DNA of 64,000 bases from Lachnospiraceae bacterium (GCA_022766245.1 JALEPL010000018.1:44491-108490); one strand, 5' to 3'. Shown: positions 1-10,527, numbered from the stretch's first letter. A program made the numbers and translations. Notes: generated from the sequence alone by a model not told the origin.

Positions 1-64
1 AAAAGGTATATAAGCACAGGCGAGGAAATTAATTGCTCATAGTCACATTCATTTAATAAAAAAG

Positions 65-87
65 GGGTAGATGCATCGCATCTACCC
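65..87 (-). terminator. Rho-independent terminator of the amino-acid ABC operon
   Basis: GGGTAGATGC-ATC-GCATCTACCC perfect hairpin; on the minus strand it is followed by CTTTTTT; overlaps the stop codon of the 82..867 CDS. Confidence 0.8.
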
Positions 88-867
88 TTGTGTAAATCTG
101 GATAAAAACTGTTTGGTACGTTCTTCCTTGGGATTTTCAAACACTTCCCGGGGATCTCCCTGCTCTAAGATTCGGCCGTCATCCATGAAGATCACCTGAT
201 TGGCCACATCCCTGGCAAAAGCCATCTCATGGGTGACGATAATCATGGTGGTGTTCTGGTCCGCCAGCTCCCGCATGACCTTCAACACTTCTCCGGTGAG
301 CTCCGGATCCAATGCGGAGGTGGGCTCATCGAAACAAAGGATATCCGGCTGCAGTGCCAATGCGCGGGCAATAGCCACACGCTGGCATTGTCCACCGGAG
401 AGCTGATGGGGATAGTTGGTCATTCGGTCTGCCAGTCCCATCTGCTTTAAGAGAACTTCCGCCTGAGCTTCAATCTCTGCATGAATCTCCTTTTTTCTTG
501 CCTTGTAGTCCGGCTGTTCCTTCGCTAAAAGCTCCTTTGCCAGCATCACGTTTTCCATGGCGGTGTACTGGGGAAACAGGTTAAAGGACTGGAACACCAA
601 TCCAAAGTGAAGACGTTTTTTGCGCACCTGAGATTCCTTCCAGGTGGAAGCATCCTTTGCATCCAGCAGAGTTTCTCCATTTACACGGATGATACCGCTG
701 TCCGGGCGCTCTAAAAAGTTCAGACATCGAAGCAGTGTAGTCTTGCCACTTCCGGATGATCCGATGATGGAAAGCGCCTGTCCCTTTTCCAGAGAGAAAT
801 TGATGTCCTTTAAGATTGCCGTTCCGTCAAAAGATTTTTGAATATGTTCTACTTCTAATATTGACAT
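82..867 (-). CDS. Amino acid ABC transporter ATP-binding protein (GlnQ type)
   Basis: Walker A GSSGSGKTT, LSGGQCQRVAIARAL signature, Walker B ILCFDEPTSALDPE. Confidence 0.95.
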   Translation of the reverse strand: MSILEVEHIQKSFDGTAILKDINFSLEKGQALSIIGSSGSGKTTLLRCLNFLERPDSGIIRVNGETLLDAKDASTWKESQVRKKRLHFGLVFQSFNLFPQYTAMENVMLAKELLAKEQPDYKARKKEIHAEIEAQAEVLLKQMGLADRMTNYPHQLSGGQCQRVAIARALALQPDILCFDEPTSALDPELTGEVLKVMRELADQNTTMIIVTHEMAFARDVANQVIFMDDGRILEQGDPREVFENPKEERTKQFLSRFTQG

Positions 868-879
868 CCCATTCCCTCC

Positions 880-1566
880 TTACTTAAAATAACTCAGTTT
901 TTTCTCTAGTCGTCCAAACAGAACCGTGAGGATACCGTTGCAGATGAGATAGTAAACTGCGGTGAAAAACAGTGGCCAGATAGCTCCGGAAATACCCTGA
1001 GAGCCTTTCATAAATGCCTGTCCGGCCCATATAATCTCCTGCAGTGCAATGATGCGTGCCAGAGAGGTGTCTTTTACCAAAGTAATAATTTCGTTGGACA
1101 TGGGCGGCACGATTCGTTTGATCATTTGAAGCAATGTGACCTTAAAGAAGATCTGACGTTTGGTCATACCCAGTACCAGACCGGCCTCTTCCTGTCCCAC
1201 GGGCACACCCTGAATTCCACCGCGGTAAATCTCAGAAAAATAGCAGGCATAATTCAGGATAAAGGACACGGATGCGGCAAGAAAACGTCCTGTTTCACCG
1301 CCGCCCCAGATGGGATTGCCCAATACCAGACCGGGAAAGTAGTAGATGATCAGAAGCTGAATCATCAGAGGAGTTCCTCTGACGATCCAGACGATAATCT
1401 TGACAACGCTGCTCAGAGGCTTGAACCGGGACATGGATCCAAATGCAATCACCAGACCCAGCGGAATGGCTCCGATCAGTGTTACAAAAAATAGTTTTAA
1501 TGTCTGTAAGAAGCCGACGTTTAATGCCTGAATGACAATCGGCAGTTGTTCCAGAAATTGTTCCAT
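880..1566 (-). CDS. Amino acid ABC transporter permease
   Basis: Polar amino acid permease (HisM/GlnP) features (IVRGTPLMIQLLIIYY, EIYRGGIQGV); operon with ATPase and binding protein. Confidence 0.93.
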   Translation of the reverse strand: MEQFLEQLPIVIQALNVGFLQTLKLFFVTLIGAIPLGLVIAFGSMSRFKPLSSVVKIIVWIVRGTPLMIQLLIIYYFPGLVLGNPIWGGGETGRFLAASVSFILNYACYFSEIYRGGIQGVPVGQEEAGLVLGMTKRQIFFKVTLLQMIKRIVPPMSNEIITLVKDTSLARIIALQEIIWAGQAFMKGSQGISGAIWPLFFTAVYYLICNGILTVLFGRLEKKLSYFK

Positions 1567-1601
1567 GAATTTTCCTGCTTTCTATGGATTTAGGATTTAT
1601 C

Positions 1602-2468
1602 TTACTGCTCGATGATGGCAGCCTGAACACCGTATTTCTCAGCGCACTCCATCATGGTTCCGTTCGCGTAGCTATCGGAGAAGAAATTGTTTAACGCATA
1701 AGCAAGGTCAGAGCCTTTGCGGAAACCAACACCGTACTCCTCGCTGTTTAAGCCTACCGTATAGGTAAGGTTCTCGTAGCTGGTTCCTTCACCAACCATT
1801 GCAGCAGCCATCAGGGAATCGATTACAGCGGCATCAGATGTTCCGGCTGCAACCTCCATCAGGGCATCCGACTGAGCCTTAACGGGTGTGTAGTTTAAAC
1901 CAAGTGCGCTCACTTCTTCTTCGCCGGCACTTCCTGCCTCTACAGCGAAGGATAAATCGGAAAGGCTTTCAACATCCTGATACTGGTCTGCCGTATCAGC
2001 AGGAACGATTACGATCTGTGCGTTGTTGCAGTATGCATTGGAGCATTCCATGGCGCTGGTTACCTCGTCAGTCAGGGTCATTCCGTTCCATACACAGTCG
2101 ATGCTCTTAGAATCAAGCTCTAAAATCTTGTTATCCCAGTCGATTTCTACGAACTCAACCTCAACGCCCAGGCTCTCAGCAAAAGCTCTTGCCATATCTG
2201 CGTCAAAACCGATCCACTCGCCGTTCTCGTCTTTATAATCCATAGGCTCGAAGTCTGTAATACCAACCACTAAGGTTCCCTTGTCGGTTACATAAGCCAG
2301 GTCGCTGTCTGCTCCGGTCTCGGTGGAGGCGTTAGCAAGAGCATCCTGTAAAAGGCTGTCGGTTTCAGCATTGGCTTCCGCATCGGTGGAATCTACATCA
2401 GAGTTGCCACAGGCAGCCAGCGACAGGGTTAATGTAAGTGTCATCATGATTGCAAGTAATTTTTTCAT
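1602..2468 (-). CDS. Amino acid ABC transporter substrate-binding lipoprotein
   Basis: Lipobox LSLAACG; SBP_bac_3 motifs (LVVGITDFEPMDYKDENGEWIGFDADMARAFAE). Confidence 0.94.
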   Translation of the reverse strand: MKKLLAIMMTLTLTLSLAACGNSDVDSTDAEANAETDSLLQDALANASTETGADSDLAYVTDKGTLVVGITDFEPMDYKDENGEWIGFDADMARAFAESLGVEVEFVEIDWDNKILELDSKSIDCVWNGMTLTDEVTSAMECSNAYCNNAQIVIVPADTADQYQDVESLSDLSFAVEAGSAGEEEVSALGLNYTPVKAQSDALMEVAAGTSDAAVIDSLMAAAMVGEGTSYENLTYTVGLNSEEYGVGFRKGSDLAYALNNFFSDSYANGTMMECAEKYGVQAAIIEQ

Positions 2469-2641
2469 AGTGTTCTCCTTCTTTATTTATAACATATTGG
2501 TTTAGTCACGCCATTATACTAGCAAGCTGCCCTGCTAAAGTCAAGCAATAGTTATCCTTGAACTTGCAAAGAATTCGGTGTATAATGACAGAGGCAAAAA
2601 TTAGAATGAAAAAATATATCAACATTCAGGAGGAATCTATT

Positions 2642-4222
2642 ATGGCAACTTGGAGTAACTTGGATACTCTTGCTTCTTATCAGGAGCTTACTAAGGCCGC
2701 TCGTGTAAATCTTGCAGAGGTTATGAGCGGAGAAAAAGGAGCAGACCGTGTGAAAAATTACAGCATTCCCATGGCAGAGGGACTTGTCTATAATTACGCT
2801 TCAAAGCAGGTGGATGATCAGCTGCTCTCTGCTTTGGCGAAACTGGCAGAGGAGGCACAGCTTTCTGAGAAGTTTGAGGCTCTGTACAATGGCGAAGTGG
2901 TAAATACCGGTGAGAAGCGTCTGGTGCTTCATCACATGACCCGTGGTCAGCTGGGACAGGCTGTGGAAGCAGACGGAGTGGATAAGAGATCCTTCTATGT
3001 TGAGCAGCAGCAGAGAATCGCTGATTTTGCAAATAAGGTACATTCCGGTGAGATTACAAACGCAGCAGGCGAGAAGTTCACTACTGTAGTTCAGATCGGT
3101 ATCGGCGGAAGTGACTTAGGTCCCCGTGCCATGTATCTGGCACTGGAGAACTGGGCAAAGAAGAATGGTTTGTTCAAGATGGAAGCAAAGTTCATCAGCA
3201 ACGTAGATCCCGATGATGCAGCAGCAGTATTAGCTTCTACCGATGTGGCTCACGCTGTATTCGTATTAGTATCAAAGTCAGGTACTACATTAGAGACATT
3301 GACAAACGAGTCTTTCGTGAAGGATGCATTAAAGAATGCCGGTCTGGATCCTGCAAAGCATATGATCGCAGTTACCAGTGAGACTTCTCCTCTGGCAAAG
3401 AGTGATGATTATCTGGCAGCATTTTATATGGATGACTATATCGGAGGTCGTTTCTCTACTACTTCTGCAGTGGGCGGTGCCGTATTGTCACTGGCATTTG
3501 GACCGGATGTATTTGCTCAGTTCTTAGAGGGAGCTGCGGCTGAGGATCAGCTGGCAGCCAAGAAGGATGTAATGGAGAATCCGGCTATGCTGGATGCACT
3601 GATCGGCGTATACGAGCGCAACGTACTTGGCTATCCTGCTACAGCAGTGCTTCCTTACTCTCAGGCACTGAGCCGTTTCCCGGCACACTTGCAGCAGCTG
3701 GATATGGAGTCCAATGGAAAGTCAGTGAACCGTTTTGGTGAGCCGGTGAATTATCCTACCGGTCCGGTGATCTTTGGTGAGCCCGGTACCAACGGACAGC
3801 ATTCCTTCTATCAGCTCCTGCATCAGGGAACCGATATCGTGCCCCTTCAGTTTATCGGATTCAAGAATAATCAGATGGGCACAGATGTGGTGATCCAGGA
3901 CAGCACCAGCCAGCAGAAGCTCTGCGCAAACGTGGCAGCTCAGATCGTGGCATTTGCATGTGGTAAGTCTGATGATGACCGCAACAAGAACTTCGAGGGT
4001 GGTCGTCCTTCCAGCATCATCATCGGTGAGGAAGTAAATCCGAAGACTTTAGGTGCATTGCTGGCACACTTTGAGAATAAGGTAATGTTCCAGGGATTTT
4101 TGTGGAATGTAAACAGCTTCGACCAGGAAGGTGTTCAGCTGGGCAAGGTTTTGGCAAAGCGAGTATTGGCTCATGAGACAGACGGAGCACTGAAGGTGTA
4201 CAGCGATTTATTGAATATTTAG
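2642..4222 (+). CDS. pgi: Glucose-6-phosphate isomerase
   Basis: PGI motifs (IGGSDLGPRAMYLAL, VSKSGTTLET, GGRFSTTSAVGG, FGEPGTNGQHSFYQLLHQGT); start moved to the ATG after CAGGAGGAATCTATT. Confidence 0.95.
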   Translation: MATWSNLDTLASYQELTKAARVNLAEVMSGEKGADRVKNYSIPMAEGLVYNYASKQVDDQLLSALAKLAEEAQLSEKFEALYNGEVVNTGEKRLVLHHMTRGQLGQAVEADGVDKRSFYVEQQQRIADFANKVHSGEITNAAGEKFTTVVQIGIGGSDLGPRAMYLALENWAKKNGLFKMEAKFISNVDPDDAAAVLASTDVAHAVFVLVSKSGTTLETLTNESFVKDALKNAGLDPAKHMIAVTSETSPLAKSDDYLAAFYMDDYIGGRFSTTSAVGGAVLSLAFGPDVFAQFLEGAAAEDQLAAKKDVMENPAMLDALIGVYERNVLGYPATAVLPYSQALSRFPAHLQQLDMESNGKSVNRFGEPVNYPTGPVIFGEPGTNGQHSFYQLLHQGTDIVPLQFIGFKNNQMGTDVVIQDSTSQQKLCANVAAQIVAFACGKSDDDRNKNFEGGRPSSIIIGEEVNPKTLGALLAHFENKVMFQGFLWNVNSFDQEGVQLGKVLAKRVLAHETDGALKVYSDLLNI

Positions 4223-4269
4223 TGATATTGTTTTTAATGTTTTGCGAGAGCCAGCGTGGATAAACAGTG

Positions 4270-4299
4270 CGGTCATACCTGATGTAGTCGGTATGACCG
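4270..4299 (+). terminator. Putative terminator downstream of pgi
   Basis: CGGTCATACC-N10-GGTATGACCG inverted repeat followed by T/A-rich sequence. Confidence 0.55.
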
Positions 4300-4313
4300 T
4301 ATTATATTGAGGG

Positions 4314-4928
4314 ATGGGCACTATGCTTTATGATAAAGATATCCGGGAGCCGTTGTTTGAATACCTGGATGAAACCTTTGGGAAAAATCGCATGATCGAG
4401 GAAAAGCAGATCCGCAAATGCCGGGCCGATGTGATGATGGTATTGGAGGAGGATCTGGTGGGAATCGAGATTAAAAGTGATGCGGATACTTATGTTCGTC
4501 TGGAACGGCAGGTAAAGTTTTACAATCTGTTTTTTGATTACAACATGGTGGTGGTAGGAACATCCCACGCAGCCCATATCAAGGAGTATGTGCCGGAATG
4601 GTGGGGAATCATCACGGTGGAGGAATCGGAAGGGAAGCCTGATTTTTACTGTTACCGACAGATGCAGCCCAATCCAAGAAAGCATCAGCCATCCTTCCTG
4701 AAGCGGCAGCTTACTTTCTTATGGCGTCCGGAGCTGGCTCATATACAGGAACTGAATGAGATGCCAAAATATCGGGAGAAGAGTAAGAAATTTGTATCAG
4801 AAAAGATTTTGGCCAAGGTGGAACCACAGGTGTTAAAGAGTCAGATTTGCGAAGCGCTTTTTGAGCGGGACTACAGCACTATAGCGGAGACCATCCAGGA
4901 ATACAAGAAGGCCCGGGAGAAAAAATAG
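4314..4928 (+). CDS. sce7726-like / PD-(D/E)XK-type nuclease-related protein
   Basis: RKCRADVMMVLEEDLVGIEIKSDADTYVRLERQVKFYNLFFDYNMVVV resembles the D...ExK core of sce7726-type proteins. Confidence 0.65.
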   Translation: MGTMLYDKDIREPLFEYLDETFGKNRMIEEKQIRKCRADVMMVLEEDLVGIEIKSDADTYVRLERQVKFYNLFFDYNMVVVGTSHAAHIKEYVPEWWGIITVEESEGKPDFYCYRQMQPNPRKHQPSFLKRQLTFLWRPELAHIQELNEMPKYREKSKKFVSEKILAKVEPQVLKSQICEALFERDYSTIAETIQEYKKAREKK

Positions 4929-4948
4929 AATTATCAGAATTATTAAAA

Positions 4949-4985
4949 GAGCCTTCAAAGCTTGCTTCGTATAGCTTTGGAGGCT
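4949..4985. terminator. Bidirectional terminator between convergent genes
   Basis: GAGCCTTCAAAGCT-N9-AGCTTTGGAGGCTC with flanking A/T-rich tracts. Confidence 0.7.
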
Positions 4986-4994
4986 CTGAATATT

Positions 4995-6092
4995 TTATAG
5001 AATAATGATGCTGGCACAGCCTAAGTCTTCCCCCAGATCGTACACCTTTCCAGAGGTGATACCGACTACTGTGGGACGAAGAATGTAGTGAGGATTGTTT
5101 TTTACCACCTTTGCCTTTTCTCCGTTACTAAGCTCCACGATGGAATCCACCGGATAGAGAATCATGCTTTCCAAAAAGCATTGCATGGCGTTGATGTCCA
5201 ATTCACCGGTCATGGACATGATCATCTCCACCGCATCACGCTGGGAGAAAGCTTTTTTATAGGGGCGTTCTGTAACCAGCGCATCGTAAATGTCTGCCAC
5301 GGCAAGGAGCTTGGCATAGGGAGTAATCTGCTGGGCGGTGGCACCTAAAGGATATCCGGCGCCGTTGATCTTCTCATGGTGCTGTAAAACCGCCATGCAC
5401 ACGGCATCACTGAACTCGTTGCGAGCCTTTACAATGCGATAGCTGAACACGGAGTGCTGTTTCATCACGGCAAATTCATCGTCGTTGAGACGGCTGGGCT
5501 TGTTGAGGATTTCCAATGGTACCTTTGTTTTTCCCACATCATGCAGCAAACCGGCCACTCCGATATCGTGGATGTCTTTTTTAGACATGCCCTGTTGCTT
5601 GGCCAGAATCATGGAAATGGTGGCCACATCCACACTGTGTTTGAAGGTGTACTCATCACTGGTTTTCAACGTGCTGATGTCAATGGCAATGGCGTCGCTG
5701 GAGTCAATGGCCTCCAAAAGGTCGTTGGCAATGCTGTCTGTGGCATTTGCCAGACCGTCGCCATCTGCGTTACTGTAGATATATTGAATGCCGGTGGACA
5801 CACGTTGGCGCACACTGGCAGAGAGCGTAACCTTGGCACGATCCTCGGTGTGGAGGCGCTCAATATTGCGCTGTGCGATAGGCGTTATCTTTTTTTCGTC
5901 TTCTGCAGGATCGTATTCCCCATCCTGTATGTAAATGCCCATGATACCCAGTGACAGCATGGAATCGATGATATATTGATCCATTACGGCACCTCTGGCG
6001 ATGAGTGTCCTGCCCATGCGGTCCACAATGGATTGATCGGACTTCATACCGGCTGTCAGCAAGCGGGTTGGCAAAAATTTTCGTCGAACCAT
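4995..6092 (-). CDS. HD-GYP domain protein (putative cyclic-di-nucleotide phosphodiesterase)
   Basis: HSVDVATIS, LLHDVGKTKVP, HHEKINGAGYPLG, VADIYDALVTERPYK. Confidence 0.9.
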   Translation of the reverse strand: MVRRKFLPTRLLTAGMKSDQSIVDRMGRTLIARGAVMDQYIIDSMLSLGIMGIYIQDGEYDPAEDEKKITPIAQRNIERLHTEDRAKVTLSASVRQRVSTGIQYIYSNADGDGLANATDSIANDLLEAIDSSDAIAIDISTLKTSDEYTFKHSVDVATISMILAKQQGMSKKDIHDIGVAGLLHDVGKTKVPLEILNKPSRLNDDEFAVMKQHSVFSYRIVKARNEFSDAVCMAVLQHHEKINGAGYPLGATAQQITPYAKLLAVADIYDALVTERPYKKAFSQRDAVEMIMSMTGELDINAMQCFLESMILYPVDSIVELSNGEKAKVVKNNPHYILRPTVVGITSGKVYDLGEDLGCASIIIL

Positions 6093-6253
6093 AACTTTCC
6101 ACCCCTCTTAAAGATGTATCCATTATAGCGTATTTTTATCATCTTTCCAATCAGTTTTCGCATAGCAATGGTATTGCAATTTGGCGTTATGAAAATTAAA
6201 ATGGTTACTGCGGAGGTGATGACACCTCATGCTAGAAGAAAGGAGAAATTATT

Positions 6254-6706
6254 ATGTTAGAGATAGGAACAAAGGCGCCGGCGTTTTCACTGTCGGATCA
6301 GAATGGGGATATTCACACATTGGAGGAATATGCAGGGAAAAAGCTGATTCTGTATTTTTATCCCAAGGATAATACCGCAGGATGCAGCAAGCAGGCTTGC
6401 GGTTTTGGAGAGTTGTATCCGCAGTTTTTGGAAAAAGATGCAGTGGTGGTTGGAGTCAGCAAGGATTCTGTGGCATCCCACAAGCGGTTTGAGGAAAAAT
6501 ACGGACTTCCCTTTACATTGTTATCTGACCCGGAGCTTGCGGCCATTCAGGCCTATGATGTGTGGCATGAAAAGAAGATGTGTGGCAAGGTTTCCATGGG
6601 TGTGGTGCGGACCACGTATCTGATTGATGAGAATGGAATCATTGTAAAGGCTTTTGACAAGGTAAAAGCGGTGGAGAATCCGGCGCAGATGTTGGAGTTG
6701 CTGTAA
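6254..6706 (+). CDS. bcp: Thioredoxin-dependent peroxiredoxin (BCP family)
   Basis: LYFYPKDNTAGCSKQACGF motif with peroxidatic Cys, TYLIDENGII. Confidence 0.92.
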   Translation: MLEIGTKAPAFSLSDQNGDIHTLEEYAGKKLILYFYPKDNTAGCSKQACGFGELYPQFLEKDAVVVGVSKDSVASHKRFEEKYGLPFTLLSDPELAAIQAYDVWHEKKMCGKVSMGVVRTTYLIDENGIIVKAFDKVKAVENPAQMLELL

Positions 6707-6707
6707 G

Positions 6708-6986
6708 ATGGCAGATACGAAGAATTATTCCTTTTTTCAACATAAGGAATGCGAGTATTTTCCCTGCCATAAGGGAGCGGATCGGGAGAATTTTAACTGC
6801 CTGTTCTGCTACTGCCCGTTGTATGCCCTGGGAGAGAACTGTGGGGGGGATTATGTGTACCGGGAAAATGGCGTCAAAGACTGCACGAATTGTCTCTATC
6901 CCCATCGACGGGAGAATTATGATGCCATCAATGCCAGATACCGGGAAATCATGGAACTGGCAAAACAGAAACCGTCGAAAGAGTAG
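6708..6986 (+). CDS. Cysteine-rich small domain protein
   Basis: Conserved Cys pattern CEYFPCHKG...NCLFCYCPLY...CGG...CTNCLYPH; 1-nt gap after bcp. Confidence 0.8.
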   Translation: MADTKNYSFFQHKECEYFPCHKGADRENFNCLFCYCPLYALGENCGGDYVYRENGVKDCTNCLYPHRRENYDAINARYREIMELAKQKPSKE

Positions 6987-7022
6987 AGACACAGTGCGGG
7001 GGGATGGTTCTGGATGAGACAA

Positions 7023-8210
7023 TTACAGGTACTTCTTTAAATCATCCACCTTATTCAGCTCCTCCCAGGGCAGGGCAATGTCGGTACGTCCAAAATGACC
7101 GTATGCTGCGGTGGGGCGATAGATGGGACGTCTTAAATCCAGCATCTTGATAATGCCGGCAGGACGCAGATCAAAGTTTTCACGGATGATTTCTACAATC
7201 TTCTCATCGGAAAGCTTGCCTGTACCAAAGGTGTCCACCATGATGGAAGTGGGCTGTGCTACACCGATGGCATAGGATAACTGAATCTCGCATTTGTCAG
7301 CCAGACCGGCAGCTACGATATTTTTAGCCACATAACGCGCTGCATAAGCTGCGGAACGATCTACCTTGGTGCAGTCTTTTCCGGAGAAGGCTCCGCCGCC
7401 GTGACGGGCATATCCGCCGTAGGTATCTACGATGATTTTTCGTCCGGTGAGACCGGCATCTCCGTGAGGTCCGCCAATCACAAAGCGCCCAGTGGGATTG
7501 ATGAAAAACTTCGTGTTATCGTCTACCAGCTCAGCGGGAAGGACGGGATCAAAAACATATTTTTTAATATCGCTGTGAATCTGCTCCTGAGTCACATCCT
7601 CGTCATGCTGTGTGGAGAGAACCACTGCCTCCAGACGCTGGGGTGTGCCATTCTCGTCATATTCAACGGAAACCTGAGTCTTTCCGTCCGGTCTTAAGTA
7701 GGACAGGGTACCATCTTTGCGCACTTTGGTTAACTGCAAAGCCAGCTTGTGAGCCAGAGAGATGGGATAAGGCATGAACTCCGGTGTTTCGTTGGTGGCA
7801 TATCCGAACATCATACCCTGATCACCGGCACCGATGGCTTCGATCTGGGCATCGGTCATTTTGTTTTCTCTGGCTTCTAAGGCCTTGTCTACGCCCATGG
7901 CGATGTCCGGAGACTGCTGATCCAGTGCAACCATTACTGCGCAGGTGTGTCCATCGAATCCGGTCTTTGCATCGTTATAGCCGATACCGTTTACGGTTTC
8001 ACGAACGATGGACGGAATGTCCAAATGTGCTTTGGTGGTAATCTCACCGGTTACCAGGATAAAGCCGGTACAGCTGGCTGTCTCGCAGGCTACACGGCTC
8101 ATGGGGTCTTCGGCCATGCAGGCATCTAAGATTGCGTCAGAAATGGCATCGCATACTTTGTCCGGATGTCCTTCTGTTACGGACTCGGAAGTGAATAAAA
8201 GTTTTTCCAT
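7023..8210 (-). CDS. metK: S-adenosylmethionine synthetase
   Basis: [62 protein letters not shown]. Confidence 0.97.
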   Translation of the reverse strand: MEKLLFTSESVTEGHPDKVCDAISDAILDACMAEDPMSRVACETASCTGFILVTGEITTKAHLDIPSIVRETVNGIGYNDAKTGFDGHTCAVMVALDQQSPDIAMGVDKALEARENKMTDAQIEAIGAGDQGMMFGYATNETPEFMPYPISLAHKLALQLTKVRKDGTLSYLRPDGKTQVSVEYDENGTPQRLEAVVLSTQHDEDVTQEQIHSDIKKYVFDPVLPAELVDDNTKFFINPTGRFVIGGPHGDAGLTGRKIIVDTYGGYARHGGGAFSGKDCTKVDRSAAYAARYVAKNIVAAGLADKCEIQLSYAIGVAQPTSIMVDTFGTGKLSDEKIVEIIRENFDLRPAGIIKMLDLRRPIYRPTAAYGHFGRTDIALPWEELNKVDDLKKYL

Positions 8211-8251
8211 GATAATCTCCTTTTCTTTTGATTGATTTGTGTGTGTTTTCG

Positions 8252-8286
8252 CAATAAAAAATCCGCTTACATAACAAGCGGACCCG
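8252..8286 (-). terminator. Expression-platform terminator of the metK SAM riboswitch
   Basis: Minus strand TCCGCTTGTTATGTAAGCGGATTTTTT between the aptamer and metK. Confidence 0.85.
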
Positions 8287-8303
8287 ATGGTAAATAATCA
8301 AAT

Positions 8304-8405
8304 CCTCTTATTGTTCGATTTACTCGCTCAGGTTGGCACCTTCCTGTAAAAGGGGTTGCCGTGACTTCACAGATCCTATGTATCTCCATCACTCTGAATA
8401 AGAGA
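8304..8405 (-). promoter_or_regulatory. SAM-I (S-box) riboswitch aptamer
   Basis: Minus strand CTTATTCAGAGTGATGGAG...GGATCTGTGAAGTCACGGCAACCCC...AGGAAGGTGCCAACCTGAGCGAG...AATAAGAG matches the S-box core and P1 pairing, upstream of metK. Confidence 0.95.
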
Positions 8406-8612
8406 AATAAATATTAAATTGTGTCTTATAGAGGGATACTACACCCATACCAGAGCCTTGTCAAGGGAAAATATTGACTTTTTTTTGGAATAGCTTATAC
8501 TAAAATAAGAGAAAACCATGATTATGATGGTGATTTGAAAGTTACAGAGGGATTTTTACATGGGATTGTAATTGGCTCAAGGGCACAGTTGCAGTAGAAC
8601 GGGGTTTAATTT

Positions 8613-9746
8613 ATGACAAAAGAGTATGCAGTGAAAGATCTGAAACCGGGAATGGTCACGGCGATTCCGGTTCGAACCAGACGAGGACAGTTGGTGGTGA
8701 ACCAGGAAACTTCGTTGTCCGCATCGCTGATTGCGCGTTTGGAATTTTACGGGATAGAGAAGGTTCAGATTAAAGAGAATGATGTCCATGCGGAAGACAA
8801 AGGAACACAGGTGACGGAGGCGGGCTATACACCGGCTAAGAATCCGGCACCGGTACAAAGCCCGGTTTTGGACGCATCCTATTCTCAGAAGGTAAAAAAG
8901 ACAGATGATTTCAAGCGGTTTCAGATTGAATTTACCCTGCGTTGCAATGATTTGAAGAATTGCTTTGATGCAGTTCTCACTTCGGGAAACGTGAATAAAG
9001 AGGAGTTGTTGGAGAAGACCACATCCCTAATCCGCAAACAGCAGACTACGATAGATATTTTTGATATGCTTCATAATATGCGGCAGGTGAATGACAGCAC
9101 TTATGCCCACAGTATAAATGTGGCACTGATTTCCCGGATTATCGGGAAGTGGCTGCGTTTTTCCCCAGAGGAGTTGGATACGCTGACTTTGGCGGGGTTG
9201 TTGCATGATATCGGAAAGACCAGCATTCCTAATGAGGTTCTGAATAAGGATGGTCGTCTCACGGACGAGGAGTTCCAGCTGATTCGCAGGCATCCGAAGA
9301 TGGGTTATGACATTCTAAAGATGCAGCCACTGGATAGCCACGTGAAAAAGGCTGCGTTGATGCATCATGAACGTTGTGACGGATCCGGTTATCCCATGGG
9401 ACTTACCATGGATGAGATCGATGATTACGCTTTGATCATTGCCATTGCGGATGTGTATGATGCCATGACGGCAGCCCGATCTTATCGTCAGCCGCTTTGC
9501 CCGTTCCAGGTAATTGCAGAGTTTGAAAAGGATGGTTTGCAGAAATATAAGCCGAAGTATATTCTGACATTTTTAGAGCGCATTGCCACCACTTATCAGA
9601 ATAACCGTGTGATGCTAAGTGACGGAACAACCGCAAAGATCGTGTTGTTAAATCACAACCATCTGTCCAAGCCCTTGGTGCAGTTGGACGACGGGTCCTG
9701 TCTCGATCTGGACAAGAGCCCGCTCTATATTATGTCTCTGATCTAA
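8613..9746 (+). CDS. HD-GYP domain protein
   Basis: HSINVALISRIIGKW, LLHDIGKTSIPNEVLNKDGRL, MHHERCDGSGYPMG, IADVYDAMTAARSYRQP. Confidence 0.92.
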   Translation: MTKEYAVKDLKPGMVTAIPVRTRRGQLVVNQETSLSASLIARLEFYGIEKVQIKENDVHAEDKGTQVTEAGYTPAKNPAPVQSPVLDASYSQKVKKTDDFKRFQIEFTLRCNDLKNCFDAVLTSGNVNKEELLEKTTSLIRKQQTTIDIFDMLHNMRQVNDSTYAHSINVALISRIIGKWLRFSPEELDTLTLAGLLHDIGKTSIPNEVLNKDGRLTDEEFQLIRRHPKMGYDILKMQPLDSHVKKAALMHHERCDGSGYPMGLTMDEIDDYALIIAIADVYDAMTAARSYRQPLCPFQVIAEFEKDGLQKYKPKYILTFLERIATTYQNNRVMLSDGTTAKIVLLNHNHLSKPLVQLDDGSCLDLDKSPLYIMSLI

Positions 9747-9754
9747 CGAAAATC

Positions 9755-9885
9755 GTAACTATTCAGTACTTCATAGTTATGCGCACAAATCCATGAAAAT
9801 TTGCTTTGCAAATGGATTTGTGCTTGCTAAATATACGTTTTTTCACGGCATCCGCAGTAAATGCGTATGCCTGCTGAACAATTAC
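9755..9885 (-). repeat. Dispersed ~133-bp palindromic repeat, copy A (reverse orientation)
   Basis: GTAACTATTCAG...CTGAACAATTAC ends; near-identical reverse complement of 41637..41769 and 42821..42953. Confidence 0.92.
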
Positions 9886-9891
9886 CGATAA

Positions 9892-10527
9892 TCATTTTAT
9901 TCTTTTCAGGCAGATGTCCTGCAGCACACATTGATCACAGTAGGGAGCGGTTCTGGCGGTGCAAACTGCACGACCGTGATCTACCAGCCGGTGGCAGAAG
10001 TTGTTGCTCTCCTCTGGTGGGATCAGTTTCCACAGTGCCATTTCCACTTTTTTGGGTTCTTTGATGTTGTCCACCAGGCCGATGCGGTTGCACAGGCGGA
10101 TGCAGTGGGTGTCCGTCACGATGGCAGGTTTGCCAAATACATCTCCCATGATCAGGTTAGCGCTTTTGCGTCCCACGCCGGGAAGTGTTAAAAGCGTGTC
10201 AAAATCCTCGGGAACCTTATCCTGATACTGATCGTGCAGGATGCGCATGCAGGCGCTGATATCCCGGGCTTTGCTATGCCCCAGACCGCAGGGCTTGACG
10301 ATGGCTTCGATTTCTTCCGGTTCGGCAGCGGACAACGCAGCTACTGTGGGGAATTTCTTATATAAATCCACTACTACCACGTTTACTCGGGCATCGGTAC
10401 ACTGAGCTGCCAGGCGAACGCTCACTAAGAGCTTCCAGGCTTCATCATAGTCCAGCGTGCAGTCGGTGTAGGGATATGCTTCTTTCAGACGGGCCACCAC
10501 CTCGGCGGCAAGTTGTTTTTTGGTCAT
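9892..10527 (-). CDS. nth: Endonuclease III
   Basis: HhH LPGVGRKSANLIMGD, VDTHCIRLCNRIGL-type region, C-terminal 4Fe-4S Cys set CTARTAPYCDQCVLQDIC. Confidence 0.95.
   Translation of the reverse strand: MTKKQLAAEVVARLKEAYPYTDCTLDYDEAWKLLVSVRLAAQCTDARVNVVVVDLYKKFPTVAALSAAEPEEIEAIVKPCGLGHSKARDISACMRILHDQYQDKVPEDFDTLLTLPGVGRKSANLIMGDVFGKPAIVTDTHCIRLCNRIGLVDNIKEPKKVEMALWKLIPPEESNNFCHRLVDHGRAVCTARTAPYCDQCVLQDICLKRIK

Noticed and set aside
2558-2641. N-terminal extension of pgi in the ORF track
   Set aside because: A strong RBS (AGGAGG) precedes the internal ATG at 2642, and the extension has no PGI similarity that I recognise.
6213-6228. GAGGTG-ATGA-CACCTC hairpin before bcp
   Set aside because: Short isolated stem, not enough to call a regulatory RNA.
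8500-8612. Possible c-di-GMP riboswitch upstream of the HD-GYP gene
   Set aside because: No GEMM-I or GEMM-II core motifs found.
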